Positions 13,728 to 14,053 of a DNA stretch of 14,053 nucleotides are shown here, piece after piece. Below the pieces are notes generated by a model. That model searched no databases, was not told the origin of the DNA, and saw nothing but the letters and a program-made list of their open reading frames with translations. The translations under genes and the position numbers were made by a program. Positions within the stretch are counted from its first letter, which is position 1. The number at the start of each line of letters is the position of its first letter. Origin of the DNA: JBJXHB01 sp046160725 (GTDB lineage: Bacteria > Pseudomonadota > Gammaproteobacteria > Burkholderiales > Burkholderiaceae_C); NCBI GenBank assembly GCA_046160725.1, contig JBJXHB010000065.1, positions 1-14,053 of the forward strand. Direction: 5' to 3'.

Positions 13728-14053
13728 ATGATGGACCGATCTGAGAAGCCGGCGGACGGCCGTGACGCCAAGCGGCAGCGCATGTCCGACCTGATGGACG
13801 GACGGGTTGACGCCGACGCGCCTTCATCTGTCCAGGCCTGGGCCTCCGACGCCGACCTGCGCGCCAGCTGGCATGCCTACCACTTGGCGGCGGACGTCAT
13901 GCGGTCGGACGACCTGGCCAGCCCGGCTGGCCAGGACGAGGCCTTTCTGCAGCGGCTGCGGCTTCGGTTGGCGCAGGAGCCAGTGCCCTTTGCACCGCAG
14001 GCGCTGGTGGCGGTTGCGGGTCCCGCTTCGCCGCGGCGCGCCGCGGCGCGGCG
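13728..14053 (+). CDS. rseA: Anti-sigma factor RseA (MucA), N-terminal part
   Basis: A frame from ATG 13728 stays open to the window end (108 codons plus two bases) and is truncated there. It reads MSDLMDGRVDAD (19-30), then SWHAYHLAADVMRSDDLA, which matches the N-terminal RseA domain that clamps RpoE (the S-x-L-x-D-G and W-x-x-Y-H-L features). The inner-membrane helix and periplasmic domain, the sites of regulated proteolysis, would lie beyond the window. AGGAG (13717-13721) six bases upstream supports this start; a second ATG follows directly. It lies 48 bases after rpoE, the usual sigma/anti-sigma order, with rseB expected next. The Ala/Pro/Arg-rich end (PASPRRAAAR) is probably the linker before the membrane helix. 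Confidence 0.88.
   Translation, partial: MMDRSEKPADGRDAKRQRMSDLMDGRVDADAPSSVQAWASDADLRASWHAYHLAADVMRSDDLASPAGQDEAFLQRLRLRLAQEPVPFAPQALVAVAGPASPRRAAAR
13913..13935. repeat. 23-bp perfect inverted repeat inside rseA
   Basis: The 11-base arms CCTGGCCAGCC (13913-13923) and GGCTGGCCAGG (13925-13935) are exactly complementary around one central C. In RNA this gives a 10-bp stem with a three-base loop. It lies in the codons for DLASPAGQD, just after the sigma-binding part of RseA. It is the longest perfect palindrome I noticed in the window. Confidence 0.55.

Noticed and set aside
1..14053. Mobile elements, CRISPR arrays, tRNA or rRNA genes
   Set aside because: No transposase, integrase, regularly spaced repeats or recognisable structural RNA was seen; nearly every base belongs to a conserved gene or a short spacer.

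Overview
The window is GC-rich, densely coding bacterial chromosome. It almost certainly comes from a betaproteobacterium of the order Burkholderiales. The main evidence is gene order: RsmI-like methyltransferase, maf, yceD, rpmF, plsX, fabH, fabD, fabG, acpP, fabF, a small membrane protein, rpoE, rseA. The RhlE-type helicase and the Maf (YceF-type) protein also fit that group. Genus cannot be fixed from the sequence alone.

Layout. Positions 1-3054, minus strand, hold the promoter-proximal end of an exopolysaccharide export operon: a large periplasmic/outer-membrane SLBB export protein, then a Wzz-type chain-length protein, then probably the first 11 codons of a third gene cut by the window edge. 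A 182-bp divergent region (3055-3236) separates this from rhlE (3237-4712, plus). rhlE runs tail-to-tail into a two-gene minus-strand unit, maf followed by the RsmI-like methyltransferase (6122 down to 4753, 4-base overlap). A 45-bp divergent spacer then leads into a long plus-strand run from yceD to the window end.

How the genes work together. yceD and rpmF link 23S rRNA/50S biogenesis with the phospholipid and fatty-acid genes. PlsX makes acyl-phosphate from acyl-ACP. FabD makes malonyl-ACP, FabH starts the chain, FabG reduces, FabF elongates, and AcpP carries all intermediates. Only the dehydratase and enoyl reductase of the cycle are absent here. The run continues through a small two-helix membrane protein of unknown function, start-stop overlapped with the extracytoplasmic sigma factor RpoE. 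The N-terminal part of its anti-sigma factor RseA follows, truncated by the window end. Membrane-lipid synthesis and the envelope-stress regulator are thus adjacent and possibly co-transcribed.

No gap without a gene exceeds 300 bases. I see no tRNA, rRNA, CRISPR array, insertion sequence, prophage or origin. The coding content is conserved housekeeping, and I found no convincing undescribed multi-gene system. The points most worth checking are nucleotide-level structures: hairpins around rpmF, a symmetric convergent gene end, a possible leaderless yceD transcript, a poly-G tract in the export gene and a 23-bp palindrome in rseA. The uncharacterised membrane protein coupled to rpoE is the other.
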